A DNA stretch of 64,000 nt from Aquincola tertiaricarbonis (lineage in GTDB: Bacteria; Pseudomonadota; Gammaproteobacteria; Burkholderiales; Burkholderiaceae_C), in assembly GCF_023573145.1 (NCBI RefSeq), contig NZ_CP097635.1:2418001-2482000 (forward strand), in the 5' to 3' direction. This document shows, piece after piece, positions 52,487 to 63,300 of this stretch; the stretch's first letter is position 1; each line of letters opens with the position of its first letter. Position numbers and translations under genes: made by a program. The notes under the pieces are model-generated. The model was not told where the DNA came from. It worked only from the letters and a program-made list of their open reading frames with translations, and searched no databases.

Positions 52487-54134
52487 TGAGGTCCACCTGC
52501 AGGGTGTCGAGCTTGTAGGGCGCATTGCTCAGGTACAGGCTGCCGTCGTCCAGGTTGCGGGTGCTGGTCCAGCGCAGGCCCACGCTGGCGTTGCGGTCGA
52601 ACGCGTAATGGCCGCCCAGGGTCCAGCCCTTGTAGTTGGTGCCGCCGCCGTTCCAGTTGGTGTCGGTGAAGGCGTCCAGCCAGGCATCACGCTCGAACTT
52701 GCGCATCGCCACGAAGGCCTGCCAGTCGCCGCGGTTGGCCAGGCGTTCATGGCCGGCCAGCAGGCGCAGCTGCAGGCCGGTGGTCTTGTCGGCCAGCTGC
52801 AGCTGCGGCAGTCCGGCGCGCTGGCGGATGTCGGCCAGGTCGAAGGCGCTGTTCTTCACCCAGTCCAGCGTCAGGCCCACCTGCACCGGATCGAAGTGCT
52901 TGAAGGTCAGGCCCGTGGTCAGGTTCACCGGCCGGAACTTCGAGGCCAGGCCCCACACCGGGCTGGCGGTGCTGGTGGGGTCGTTCAGGTTGATGAGCGT
53001 GTTGCCCTTCTGCCGGGCCGAGGCCGGGTACTGGCTGCTCTGGTAGGCCACCGTCCCTGCGCGCGGGCCGGTGGGCGGCGGTTCGGTGGCCTGCACGCCG
53101 GCGACGTGGCGGAAGTCGTACACCGCCAGGCCCACCCGCCATTGGGTGTTGGCGCCCAGGGCCGCATCGGCGCCCAGCTGCAGGCCGTAGAGCCACTTGT
53201 CCTTGCTGTCCACCGACAGTTCTTCCAGCGGGAAGGCGCCCGCCGTGGCAAAGGCATACACGCCGCTGCCCAGGTTGGTTTCGCCCTGCACGGCCACGCC
53301 GTCGAAGTTCAGGTCGTCGGGCCACAGCAGGTCGCTGCCGTAGAAGGGGTTGGGCATGCGGCCGCCGATGAAGCGCAGGTCATGCCGCGGCTCCCAGCGC
53401 AGCCAAGCGCGGTCCAGCACCACGCTGTACTTGTTGAAGTGGCTGCCCAGCGTCTGCGAGGTGGAGGTGGGCCCGCTGAGGTTGCCGGTGCTGATGCGGA
53501 TGGCGGTGCGCGTGTCTTCCGACAGCTTGGCGTTGACGCCGAAGCGCGCCCGCAGCGTGAGGCGGTTGCGGTCTTCGGTGGTGTTGGTCAGGTCGGGCGC
53601 CCAGGCCGGGGCGCCGGTCTGCGCGCGGTAGAACTCGGCCGGCAGGTTGTCGGCCGCGAAACGGTCGGTCTGCCAGCGCAGCCGCACGTCGCCCTCGAAG
53701 CCGATGGCCTTGACCCAGGCCGGCACCTGGCGGGCATCGGCCCAGCCTTCTTCGCGCGCCTGCTGCAGCACGTCGAGCTTGATCTCCTCGCGCATCTGCT
53801 GGCGCAGCGTCTCGGGCACGTAGGGGATGCGCACCACGCTGCCGCGGGCGCCGGCTGGCGGCGTGCCCCAGCCGCTGGCGGTCGGCGCGGTGCCGGCCTG
53901 GGCCTGCCGCAGCAGCCCGTCGGCGCGCTCGCGGCTCAGCAGGCCCTGGCCCACCAGCGCCTCGATCAGCGCCTGGGTGGTGGCGCGCAGCTTTTCCAGC
54001 TCGGCACGCTCGTCGGACTGGGCGCTGGCCGGCAGCGCGGCGGTGCCGGCCAGCGTCGCGGCCAGCAGTGTGCACAGCAGCGGCCGGCGCGGCGGCGTGC
54101 GTCGGTGGGGGGCGTGTAGGGGTCGCATGGTCAT
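52473..54134 (-). CDS. putative porin (outer-membrane beta-barrel)
   Basis: 553 aa. Signal peptide 1-38 (LLAATLAGTAALPASAQ). A short N-terminal coiled coil (ERAELEKLRATTQALIEAL) is followed by a long run of alternating amphipathic strands (about 130-553) ending in the aromatic C-terminus DLNARF typical of BamA-inserted barrels. VKAIGFEGDVRLRWQTDRFA and ISTGNLSGPTSTSQTLGSHFNKYSVVLDRAWLRWEP match the 'putative porin' family. It sits between TonB-like and coiled-coil genes; it may be the outer-membrane conduit of the system. The ATG at 54134 is used; a second ATG lies 6 bp downstream. Confidence 0.8.
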   Translation of the reverse strand: MTMRPLHAPHRRTPPRRPLLCTLLAATLAGTAALPASAQSDERAELEKLRATTQALIEALVGQGLLSRERADGLLRQAQAGTAPTASGWGTPPAGARGSVVRIPYVPETLRQQMREEIKLDVLQQAREEGWADARQVPAWVKAIGFEGDVRLRWQTDRFAADNLPAEFYRAQTGAPAWAPDLTNTTEDRNRLTLRARFGVNAKLSEDTRTAIRISTGNLSGPTSTSQTLGSHFNKYSVVLDRAWLRWEPRHDLRFIGGRMPNPFYGSDLLWPDDLNFDGVAVQGETNLGSGVYAFATAGAFPLEELSVDSKDKWLYGLQLGADAALGANTQWRVGLAVYDFRHVAGVQATEPPPTGPRAGTVAYQSSQYPASARQKGNTLINLNDPTSTASPVWGLASKFRPVNLTTGLTFKHFDPVQVGLTLDWVKNSAFDLADIRQRAGLPQLQLADKTTGLQLRLLAGHERLANRGDWQAFVAMRKFERDAWLDAFTDTNWNGGGTNYKGWTLGGHYAFDRNASVGLRWTSTRNLDDGSLYLSNAPYKLDTLQVDLNARF

Positions 54135-54148
54135 GGTCGTTTCGGGTT

Positions 54149-54811
54149 TCAGGCCGGCCGCAGGCTGAGGCGGAAGCGCATCGGCTGCGGCAGGTCGGGC
54201 GGGGGCGGCAGCTTCAGCTCGCGGGTGGCGTCGGCCAGCGCGCTGCGCAGTTCGTCGTCGGCCCGTGGCTGGCCGCTGGGCAGCAGCTCGAAGCGGCGGA
54301 TGGCGCCGTTGGGGTCGATCCACAGCTGAACCTCGGCGGTGGCCTGTGTGGTCTGGCCCTTGAGGTGGCGCTCGATCGCATCGCGCAGCAGCTGGCGGGC
54401 GGCCTGGGCATAAAAGCGTTCTTCGGCGCGGCTGGCACGTGTGCCGCCGCCGCCGTTGCCGGTGCCGGTGGTCAGCGGGCCGGTGGGCACGCCTTCCTGC
54501 GTGACGGGGCCGCCGGCCAGGCCGCCGGGTGCGTCGCCGGTGGGGCCTTCTTCTCGCACCTGCTGCGGCTGCGGCGGCTTGACGTCGGGCTGCGGCACCG
54601 GCTGCGGCTGCGCCTGGGTTTCCTTGGGCTCGGGGCGCTTTTCTTCCTTGGGCGGTGGCGGCGGCGGCGGCGGCGTGTCGGGCAGCAGCGCAATACGCGC
54701 GACCTGCCGCTGCGGCGCCGGCGGACTGCCGGCCAGGCCGCGCAGCCACCACACCAGCGCGGCGACCAGCAGCACCACGGCCACGAGGCCCAGGAGCTTC
54801 CTGCTGCTCAT
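54149..54811 (-). CDS. TonB-like energy-transducer protein
   Basis: 220 aa. A single N-terminal membrane helix (LLGLVAVVLLVAALVWWL) is followed by a proline-rich periplasmic linker (PPPPPPPPKEEKRPEPKE to about residue 95) and a C-terminal TonB/TolA-like domain (about 125-220) with ERHLKGQTTQATAEVQLWIDPNGAIRRFELLPSG. It would couple the ExbB/ExbD motor to an outer-membrane partner, probably the putative porin or adhesin. The start at 54811 overlaps the ExbD gene by 4 bp. Confidence 0.8.
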   Translation of the reverse strand: MSSRKLLGLVAVVLLVAALVWWLRGLAGSPPAPQRQVARIALLPDTPPPPPPPPKEEKRPEPKETQAQPQPVPQPDVKPPQPQQVREEGPTGDAPGGLAGGPVTQEGVPTGPLTTGTGNGGGGTRASRAEERFYAQAARQLLRDAIERHLKGQTTQATAEVQLWIDPNGAIRRFELLPSGQPRADDELRSALADATRELKLPPPPDLPQPMRFRLSLRPA

Positions 54812-55209
54812 GTGCCGAACCTGCCGGTGATGAAGGCCATGTTCACGCCCAGCCGGTTGCACAGGTCCACCACGGCGATGACGCCGCCGTACTGCGCGCC
54901 GGCCTCGCCCTTGATGGCGACGGACATCTGCGCATCGCGCGCCTTGGCGGCCTGCAGCCGCGGCTCCAGCTCGGCCAGCGTGACCGGTGCGCCGTTGGCC
55001 AGCAGCGCGCCGCCCTGCATCACCTGCAGCACGATGAGTTCGTGCTGCTCCTTCGCGGGCTGGTTGCTGGGCTTGGGCACGCTGATGGTGAGCCCCTGCA
55101 CCGAGGCGGTGGTCATCAGGATGAACACCACCAGCAGCACGTAGGCCAGGTCCAGCATCGGCGTGACGTTGATGGTGTCGTAGGGCTTGGCGTCGGTGTT
55201 GACTTGCAT
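54808..55209 (-). CDS. exbD: ExbD/TolR family protein (second copy)
   Basis: 133 aa. The N-terminal membrane helix carries the essential proton-path aspartate D20 in TPMLDLAYVLLVVFILMTTASVQG; the periplasmic domain ends VDLCNRLGVNMAFITGRFGT. It forms the stator/rotor axle with the ExbB-like channel. It differs clearly from the neighbouring copy, so the pair may form a heteromeric ExbD, as reported for some TonB systems. Confidence 0.85.
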   Translation of the reverse strand: MQVNTDAKPYDTINVTPMLDLAYVLLVVFILMTTASVQGLTISVPKPSNQPAKEQHELIVLQVMQGGALLANGAPVTLAELEPRLQAAKARDAQMSVAIKGEAGAQYGGVIAVVDLCNRLGVNMAFITGRFGT

Positions 55210-55219
55210 GGCAGGCCCT

Positions 55220-55621
55220 TCACTTGGCGCGGGTGGTCACCAGGCCGATCTCGGCGATGTCCAGGCGCTTGGCGATGTCCAGCACCTGCACCACCACGTC
55301 GTACTGCGCGGCGGTGTCGCCCTTGAGCACCACCGGCAGTGCCGGGTTGGCGGCCTTGTAGTCGGCCAGGCGGTTGCGCAGCTCGTCCAGCGTCACGGGA
55401 TAGGCGTCGAGGTACAGCGCACCGTCGGCGGTGACGGTGATGGCGCGGGTCTGCGGCTTGGCCAGGTTGTTCTGCGCCGTGGTGGCCGGCGAGTTCACCT
55501 TCACGCCCTGCACCGAGGCGGTGGTGAGGATGATGAAGGTGACCAGCAGCACGTACGCCAGGTCCAGCATCGGCGTGATGTTGATGTCGTCGTAGGGCTG
55601 GTTGTCGGCGCGGACGTCCAT
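55220..55621 (-). CDS. exbD: ExbD/TolR family protein (first copy)
   Basis: 133 aa. D20 lies in TPMLDLAYVLLVTFIILTTASVQG; the periplasmic domain contains VTADGALYLDAYPVTLDELRNRL and QVLDIAKRLDIAEIGLVTTRAK. The ATG shares one base with the stop of the ExbB fusion gene, so translation is coupled. It works with the ExbB domain as a proton-driven motor unit in the inner membrane. Confidence 0.85.
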   Translation of the reverse strand: MDVRADNQPYDDINITPMLDLAYVLLVTFIILTTASVQGVKVNSPATTAQNNLAKPQTRAITVTADGALYLDAYPVTLDELRNRLADYKAANPALPVVLKGDTAAQYDVVVQVLDIAKRLDIAEIGLVTTRAK

Positions 55622-57324
55622 CAGCGCGCCCCGTACAGCTCGGCCACGCGGGTGATGAACTCGTCGACGAAGATCTGCATGTCGGCCGAGATGTTCTTGA
55701 TGCGCGCGGCCAGGTAGTTGTAGCCAAACAGCGCCGGGATCGCGACGCCCAGGCCGGCCACGGTGGCCAGCAGCGCGGCGGCGATGCCGGGCGCGATGGC
55801 GTTGACGTTGACGTCGCCGGCCGCGGCGATGGCCGCGAAGGTGATCATCACGCCCACCACCGTGCCCAGCAGGCCGAGGAAGGGGCCGCCCGAGATGGCG
55901 ATGGTCAGCAGCACCATCTGGGCATTGAGGCGGTGGCTTTCGCGCACCAGGTCGGCGTCCACCGCGGCCTTCACGGCGTCCAGCGAAGCGCCCGACAGCG
56001 GCGGCGCGCCGGCCACGCCCACCTGGCGCTTGGCCAGCTCGCGCACGCCGGCCTGGTACAGCCGGAACAGCGGCGACTGCGCATGCGCGGCGGCGGCCTG
56101 GTCGAGCAGCAGCAGGTCGTGCGTGGCACCGCGGAAGCGCTCCAGGAAGCCGTGGTTGGCCTTGTCGTCGCGCCCCACCATCACCGCCTTGGTCACCATC
56201 ACCCAGGCCGCGACCACGAACATCACCCCCAGGATGCCGATGACCACCCAGGCATCCAGCGTGAGGTTGGACACCAGGATGCCGATGTAGCCATGGCTCT
56301 GGCCTTCGGCGGCTTCGCCGCTGTCCTTGGTGGTGGCCAGCAGCCGGGCTTCGGCGCTTTGCGAGGCGGCGGCCAGCTGCAGCCAGGCGGGGCTGCGGGC
56401 CACCGACGAGACCTGCACTTCGTCCACCACGCCACGCAGGCCTTCGCCCACGCGCAGCTCGCCTTCGATCAGCGGTGTGGCCACGTCGGCCTTGGCCACC
56501 GCCGCACCGTTGACGTAGAGCTGCGCCTGGCCGTTGCCGACGGTCAGCGCCACCTGCGTCCAGGCAGTGGGTGCCACCTCGCCGCCGGCCAGGCGCGTGC
56601 CGCCCACCCGCGCGGCCAGCTGGCCGCCCTCCAGCGTCAGGCTGATCGGGCCCCAGGCCAGCAGCGTGCCGCGGGCCACCTCGTCGGAGCGCAGCCACAG
56701 CGACAACGTGGTGGCACCACCGGCGGCGATGCGCAGCGCCGGTTGCGCCGGCCACACCAGCGGCTGGCCGGCCAGGCGGGCGCCGCCGCCCAGCAGCGCG
56801 TTGGCTTCGGGCGTGATGGCGTCGGCGGCTTTCCAGCGTCCGTCGTGGCTGCTGCCTGCGTTGTCGCGGCCATCGAAGTGGATGGCCGCCAGCGTGGCCG
56901 CATCGAAGCCGGTGCCGCTGTCGGCCGCGGCCGGCGCGGCGCTGTGGCCGGCGTAGGCGTACAGCATGTTCTTGTCGCTGCCCGGCAGCACCTGCGGCAC
57001 CTGCACCCACACCACGGCCAGCTCGTTCACCGGGTCCCAGCGCTCGATTCGAAAGCTCAGCGGCGTCTTGTCGTCACCCGCCACGAAGCGCAGGTCGCTG
57101 CCGTCTTCCTTGGCGCTCAGGAAGTCGAAGTTGCCGCTGTGCAGCCGCACCGCCAGCGGCAGCGCGGCCACCGTCTCCTGCGTGGTCACGCCCTGGGCGC
57201 TGGTGTTGAGCACGATGCGCGTGCGTTGGGTCCAGTCCTTGTTCCACCAGGCGCTGGCGGCCAGCGGCAGCGCGGCGGCCAGCAGGCCGAGGACGAAGGG
57301 GCGGAGCTTGCGTGCGAGTGGCAT
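55621..57324 (-). CDS. DUF2341-LamG-ExbB fusion protein (MotA/TolQ/ExbB proton channel)
   Basis: 567 aa. Signal peptide 1-25. DUF2341 (about 28-130: WWNKDWTQRTRIVLNTSAQG, LRFVAGDDKTPLSFRIERWD) is followed by a LamG/concanavalin-like domain (about 145-310). The ExbB/TolQ channel comprises TM 356-377, a cytoplasmic segment 380-468, and two long helices 470-500 and 508-535 with GPFLGLLGTVVGVMITF and GIAAALLATVAGLGVAIPAL. Normal ExbB is ~240 aa without the periplasmic half. It lies 29 bp behind the adhesin gene and before two exbD genes. Confidence 0.85.
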   Translation of the reverse strand: MPLARKLRPFVLGLLAAALPLAASAWWNKDWTQRTRIVLNTSAQGVTTQETVAALPLAVRLHSGNFDFLSAKEDGSDLRFVAGDDKTPLSFRIERWDPVNELAVVWVQVPQVLPGSDKNMLYAYAGHSAAPAAADSGTGFDAATLAAIHFDGRDNAGSSHDGRWKAADAITPEANALLGGGARLAGQPLVWPAQPALRIAAGGATTLSLWLRSDEVARGTLLAWGPISLTLEGGQLAARVGGTRLAGGEVAPTAWTQVALTVGNGQAQLYVNGAAVAKADVATPLIEGELRVGEGLRGVVDEVQVSSVARSPAWLQLAAASQSAEARLLATTKDSGEAAEGQSHGYIGILVSNLTLDAWVVIGILGVMFVVAAWVMVTKAVMVGRDDKANHGFLERFRGATHDLLLLDQAAAAHAQSPLFRLYQAGVRELAKRQVGVAGAPPLSGASLDAVKAAVDADLVRESHRLNAQMVLLTIAISGGPFLGLLGTVVGVMITFAAIAAAGDVNVNAIAPGIAAALLATVAGLGVAIPALFGYNYLAARIKNISADMQIFVDEFITRVAELYGAR

Positions 57325-57353
57325 GGGGGCGGAATGCAAGAGGGCGAAGGGAT

Positions 57354-60300
57354 TCAGTTCGGCCCGTCGCCGAAGCCGAGGAAGTCGAGGAACACGATGC
57401 GGCGCGGGGCGCCGGCGCGGTCGGCCGCGCTGTCGAGGGCCGAGGTGGCGGCGTTGCCGGCGGCGGTGGCGGCCTGGCCCAGCGGTGCGAAGGCGGCGGT
57501 GGTGCCACCGGTCACGGTGGGTGCCGGGGCGCCGATGCTGGCGCCGCCGACGTTCAGGTTGTCCGCACCGACGAAGCGCACCGCGCCGAAGAAGGCGTTG
57601 CCGCGCGAGACGATGCCGGCGTCGCCCGCGTTGATCTCGCCACGCGGCGCATACAGGTCCAGCGTGCTGTCGGCGTTGAGCACCGCGATGCCGCTGCCGG
57701 TGAAGGAGCCGGAGGTGTCCACCACCAGGTTGCCGTTGCTGTCCAGCCGCAGCACCGGCGCCGGGGCGCCGGTGACGGTCTTGGCGCCGCGGCCAGCGTC
57801 GATGTTGCCGTCCGACGACCACAGCAGCACGTTGCCCTGCTTGAGCGTGAACACCCGCGACTGGTTGACCTCGAAGTGGCTGGCCGTGGCCGCGAAGATG
57901 CTGCCGCCGTCCACCGTCACGATGCCCAGCTGCGAAGCCGGCTTGCCGGCACCGGCGCCGGACACCAGCTCACCCGCGTTCACCGCGCCACCGGGCGCCA
58001 GCAGCGTGATGTCGGCCTGCTGCAGCGTGCGGATCTGGCTGGAGGGCAGGCGGATGTCGCCTGCCGCCCGCGCACCCGGGAACAGGGTTTCCAGTGCCAG
58101 GTAACCGGCGGCGTAAGCCGCCTCGCGCGGGCCGTCGGCCAGGCTGGCGGCCTGGCGGCCGGCTTCGCGCAGCTCGGTGGCCAGCACCTGCCGCAGCCAG
58201 GGCAGCTGCCGTTCGGTGGGCAGGGCCGCGAAGCTTTCCAGGGCCGCCGCCAGCGAGGCGGGCGCCTGACCGTTGACGCGTGCCATGTACTGCTGCAGCC
58301 CGGCCGCATAGGGGTTGCCGGCCCGCGCCGCCTGGGTGGCGACGAAGGCGGCGCGGTCGGCCGCCGGCCGGGCCTCGAAGGCCAGCAGCAGCAGCGCCCG
58401 CGCGGCCTGGGCCTGCAGGGCCTCGCCGGCAGTGGCCAGCGCGGCACGGGCCTGCTCGGTGCTCTTGTCGCGCCAGGCCGGCACGGTGCGCAGCACGCGG
58501 GCCAGCGCCGCATCCTGCTGCGGGCCCAGCAGCGCCTGGGCCTGCGCCAGCTGCTGGGCGGCGGGCAGCGCATCAAAGGCCGCGGCCTCGGTGGCGCCGC
58601 CCAGCCAGGCCTGCAGCGCGCCCGGCTGCGACAGCAGGCCCGAGACGCCCAGCGCCGCAAAGCCGCTGGCCAGCGCCTGCTGCGTGTCGCCCGGCTGCCA
58701 GCCGGCCACGATGGTGAGGTCGGCCGCGCGTGCGGGCAGCAGGGTGCTGCTGCGCTGGTTGCCGCTGGCCACCAGGCCGGTGGTGTTGCCCAGGTCCAGC
58801 TGGCGGCCGGCCAGCAGCAGCGCGTCACCAGGGCCGGCGATCTCGATGCCATTGACGCCGCTCAGCGGGCTGCCCACGATGTCGCGGCCGGCCTGCAGCA
58901 GGCTCAGCTCGCTCACGGGCAGCCACAGCGCGCGGCCATCGTCGCCGATGCCGGCGTAGCGCTGGTCCTGGTGCTGCGCGGTCAGCTGGCTGCTGGCACC
59001 CGGCAGGCGCAGGTCCTGGCCGGCCACCAGGCGCACGGGGCGTGCCGACGTGAGGTTGCTGCCCACCGTCAGATCGCCCTGTGCGGCCACCAGATGCACC
59101 GGGTCGCGGCTGCTGCGGTCCAGGCCGCCGCCGTCGTTGACGGTGTTCAGGCGCAGCTGCTCGGCCACGGCGGCCGGGTCGTTGATCGTGGGCAGGACGC
59201 TGCGGGTGGCGTTCACCGTCACCGGCTGGCTCAGCGTCAGGTCCTGGCCGGCCAGCAGGGCCAGCGCGCCATCGGCGCCGGGCTGCTGCAGCAGCGGGCC
59301 ACGCACTTCCACGTTGCCGTGGGGCGCGGCCATGCGCAGCCAGGCCGGCACCACACTGCCCAGCAGCAGCGCGTCCGGGCCCAGCGAGCCCGATTCGGTC
59401 TGCTGCGCCTCGCCGTCGTAGCGCAGGTTGCCGGCGGTGCTCACCAGGTCCAGCCGGGCCAGCGGCGCGGTGTCGTCGATGACCAGCCCGCTGCTGTTGC
59501 CCAGCGAAGGGAAGGTGAGGTGCTCGGCCCGCACGCTGGCCACCCGCAGGTCGCCACGCGCCTGCACCGCCACCTGCGTGTTGCCGTGCACCAGCTGCGG
59601 CGCCAGTGCGGCGCTGCCACTCACACTGCCGCTCCCCGCCACGACGGCGCGGCCGGCCTCCAGCCACAGGCTGCTGCCGCTGGCATACAGCAGGCCGCCT
59701 GCAACGTCGCGGCCTGCCTGCAGTTCCACCGAACCGCCGCCGTAGCGGGCGCCGCTGCGGCCGTCCTGCGCCACCCAGCCGCTGCTGGCGGCCGCGGCAT
59801 TCAGGTTCAGGCTGTCACGGCCGGCGTGCACGCTGACGTCGCCGCCGCCGAAGGTGGCCAGGCCGCCGTCGAACAGGTCGTAGCGCGACCACCAGACGCC
59901 GCTGTTCTCGATGCGGCCACGCCACCACCAGCGGTTGATGGCCGCATCGGCGGCGGGCAGGGGCTGGCCGATCACGTCCTGGCCGGCGCTCACGGTGATG
60001 GCACCGCCGCCTTGCAGGTAGGGCTCCACATAGCCCAGCTCGGTGGAGGCGGGCACCAGGCCGCTGAAGGCGTCCAGCATCGGCGCGCCGGCGCCGCCCT
60101 CGGTGGGCAGGCCGGTGGTGTAGACGGCGCTGCGCGCATCGGCCAGCTCGACGTTGCGTGCGGCGGCCAGCGTGAGCGCGCCGGTGGTGCTGCGCAGCAG
60201 CACGCCATCAGGTGCCGTGCTGCTGCCGATGGTGAGGCTGCCGGTGGCGGTGCTGCGCAGCGTGGCGTCGCTGCGGGCGGCGGTCAGGTCGGCGCCGGCC

Positions 60301-63300
60301 ACCAGGGTGATGGCGCCGGCCGAGCCGGCCTGGGGCAGCCACTCACGTTCGCCGCCGTACTCGTCGGCCGCGGCAAAGCCGCTGTGCAGCGACTGCGCGA
60401 TCACCAGGTCCTGCGCGGCGCGCAGCGTGACGGCGGCGCCGCCCACCTGCACGGCGCCCAGGGCGTTCTGCGCTGCCGGCGGCAGGGCGAGCTGCCAGGG
60501 CGTCGACAGGGTCAGCGTGGAGTCCGAGCGCACTTCCACGCCGGCGCGCACCGTGACGCTGGCGCCGGCCGGCAGCCGGTCGCCGAACAACCGGCTGGCG
60601 ATGGCGGCGGCGCGGGCCTGGGTGGCGAAGGCATCGCTGTCGGCATTGATCGTGGCCACGCCGATCTGCGGCGTGGGCGCGGGCGGCAGGCCCGGGCCGG
60701 GGGCCGGTGAAGGCGATGGGGAGGGCGACGGCGAGGGCGATGGCGTGCCGCCCGAGCCCGGGCTGGGCGCGGGCGTGGGACCGGGCGCCGGGCTCGGCGA
60801 AGGTGAAGGCGTCGGCGTGGGCAGCGGCACCGGCGGCGAGGGCGGTGGCGGCGGCGCCGGCTGCGTGCTGGGCTCCAGCGGCGGCGTCGGCGGCACCTGA
60901 TCGCCGGTGGTCGGGCCGTTGCCCGGCGACGTGGCCAGCGCACGCACCTGCTCGATCCGCGCACCCAAGGATGAGATGGTGGGCAGCGGCGGCGCGGGGG
61001 GTACCTGATCGCCGGTGGTCGGGCCATTGCCGGGCGAAGGGCCGGCGGGCGGCGCGGGCGGCGCAGGCGTGCCCGGGCTCGGCGCCGGGGGTGGCGGCGG
61101 CGGAGGCGGGGGCGGAGGGGGCGGCGGAGGCGGGGGTGGCGGCGGTGGGGGAGGGGGAGGCACAGGCGCTTCACCGCCCGGCTCCTCGCCACCGGGGATT
61201 TCGCCACCGGGCTCCTCGCCGCCCACGGGCGGTTCCTGGCCCGGGGTGTAGCCTTCGATGAGCTCCTGGCCGTTGTAGACCTTGACCGCTTCCACCTCGG
61301 CGCGGCCCAGGCCCAGCAGCGTGCTGCCGACTGCGGCGATGGCCACGTCCTGGCTGCTGCCTTCACCGATGCGCGGCGCGCGCAGTTCCAGCACGCCCGG
61401 GCTGGCCAGCGGGCCGCCGGGTCGCAGGTCGATCGTGGCGCCTTCTTCCAGGCGCAGCCAGCCTTCGCGGCTGTTCAGGCTGATGCGGCTTTCGCCCACC
61501 AGGCTGCGGCTGCTCAGCAGCGCGCCGCTGCGCAGCAGCACGTCCTGCCCGGCCGACAGCGCGATGCTGGCCGGGGCGCTGCGCCCGCTGGCCACCAGGC
61601 GGCCTTCTATGGTCAGCGTGCCGGCATCGGCCGACATCGACAGTTGCCGGGCCGCCAGCTCGCTGCCGGCGGCCAGCGTCAGGTCGCCCTGTCGCTGGCG
61701 CAGCGCGATGCGCTCGGCCAGGTTGTTGCCGCCGCCCACGGTGGCCGCCAGCGCAGCCAGGTCCAGGCCCTGGCCGGCGTCCACTTCCAGGCTGCCGCCG
61801 CGCGCCTGGGCACCGCTGGCGCGGGCCTGCAATGCGCCTTCGACGCGCACCTGGCCCTGGGTGGCCACCAGCTCGATGCGGCCGGCATGGCCCTCGCCCA
61901 CGGCGCTGGCATCCAGCAGCGAGCCGGCCGCAAGCCGCACGCTGCCGGCCTGGCTGACCAGGGCGATGCGGCCGGCGGACAGGTCCACCGTGCTGCCGTC
62001 CAGCGTGCTGCGCAGGCCGGTGGCCCGCACGCTGCCGCCCGCTTCCAGCGCCAGGTCGCCCACGGCCTGCAGGCTGACCTCACCCACCGGCGCCAGGATC
62101 TGCCCGGCATGCACCAGGCTGCCACCGCTGGCAAAAGCCAGGCGGCCACCCGCGCCCGCAGCCGGCAGTTCGGCGGCCGGCACACCGGCGGCGGTCGGGG
62201 GCAGGGCTTCGATGCGCAGGTCGCCCGCGGACCGCCATTCGGCCTGCCCGCCCAGCGCGGTCTGCACCCGCTGCGACTGCAGGGTCAGGCCACCGCCGGC
62301 GTTGAGCGTGCCCACGCCTTCGGCCTGGATGACGCCGCCGCTGGTCAGCACGGTGTGCGCAGCGGCGATGCCCACGCTGCCGTCGCCCCATGCCAGCAGG
62401 CGCTGCGCCTGCAGCTGCAGCGTGCCCACGGGCGCCGTGGTGCTGGCCATGTCGGCCACCACGCCGGTGGTGTTGGCCAGCCGCAGCTCGCCGGCCCGCA
62501 GCGAGGCGCCCGCATCGGCCAGGGTCTTCAGCAGCGGCGTGTCCAGCGCCAGCGATCGCAAGCCGGTGCTGCCCAGGCTGGCGCCGGCGCCGAAGTCGAT
62601 GGATGAATAGCTGCGCAGCGACAGCCGCTGCGTGCCCGACAGGGCCGCGGCCAGGTCGGTGGTGAGCTGCAGCGCCTGCGGATCGAACCGGCCCTCCTGC
62701 TGCGGCAGGCCCACCTCGATGTGACCGGCGGCCACCGTCACGTCGGCCGCCACCGGGCGCAGGCCTGCGGCCACCGTGGTGCGCTGGGTGGCGTCCAGCA
62801 GCAGGCTGCCGCCAGCGGCGGACAGGCTGACGTCCCGGTCGATGGACAGGGTGCCGGTCTTGCGCAGGGCGGCGCTGCGCTGCACCTGGGCATCGGCCGT
62901 GGCGCTGGCGCGCAGCAGGGCGCCGTCGCCGGTGACTTGGTAGTCGCGGGTGGTGGCGACGTCGGTGGCGCCGGAGCCGGAAGCCGTGGTCAGCAGGCCG
63001 ACGCCGGCGCCCAGGCTCAACTGCTCGGTGGCGGCCAGCAGCAGGTCGGTGCCGCGCAGCACCGAGTCGGTGTCCTTGAGCGCGTTGAAGCGCAACTCGC
63101 GCGCGGTGACGGTGAGCAGGTCGGGCGTCGCGCCGGGCCGGGCGCCCAGCACCAGCGTCTGCGCGCCCAGCGCATTGAGCTGCGCGACCGACAGCGACAG
63201 CACCCCCGCCTCGGCCGACGGCGCGCCGATGGCCATGCGCTCGGCCGCGATGAAGGCCTGCCCGCCCCGTGCGCCCACTGTGGCCGCATCGGCACCGAAG

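Noticed and set aside
57312..60710. 1132-codon open frame on the plus strand opposite the adhesin gene
   Set aside because: It is Arg/Gly/His/Gln-rich shadow sequence antisense to a strongly supported beta-helix protein, with no recognisable domain.
60700..61215. CRISPR-like or minisatellite array in the Pro-rich region
   Set aside because: The repeats are short, irregular codon repeats encoding prolines and serines inside an open frame.
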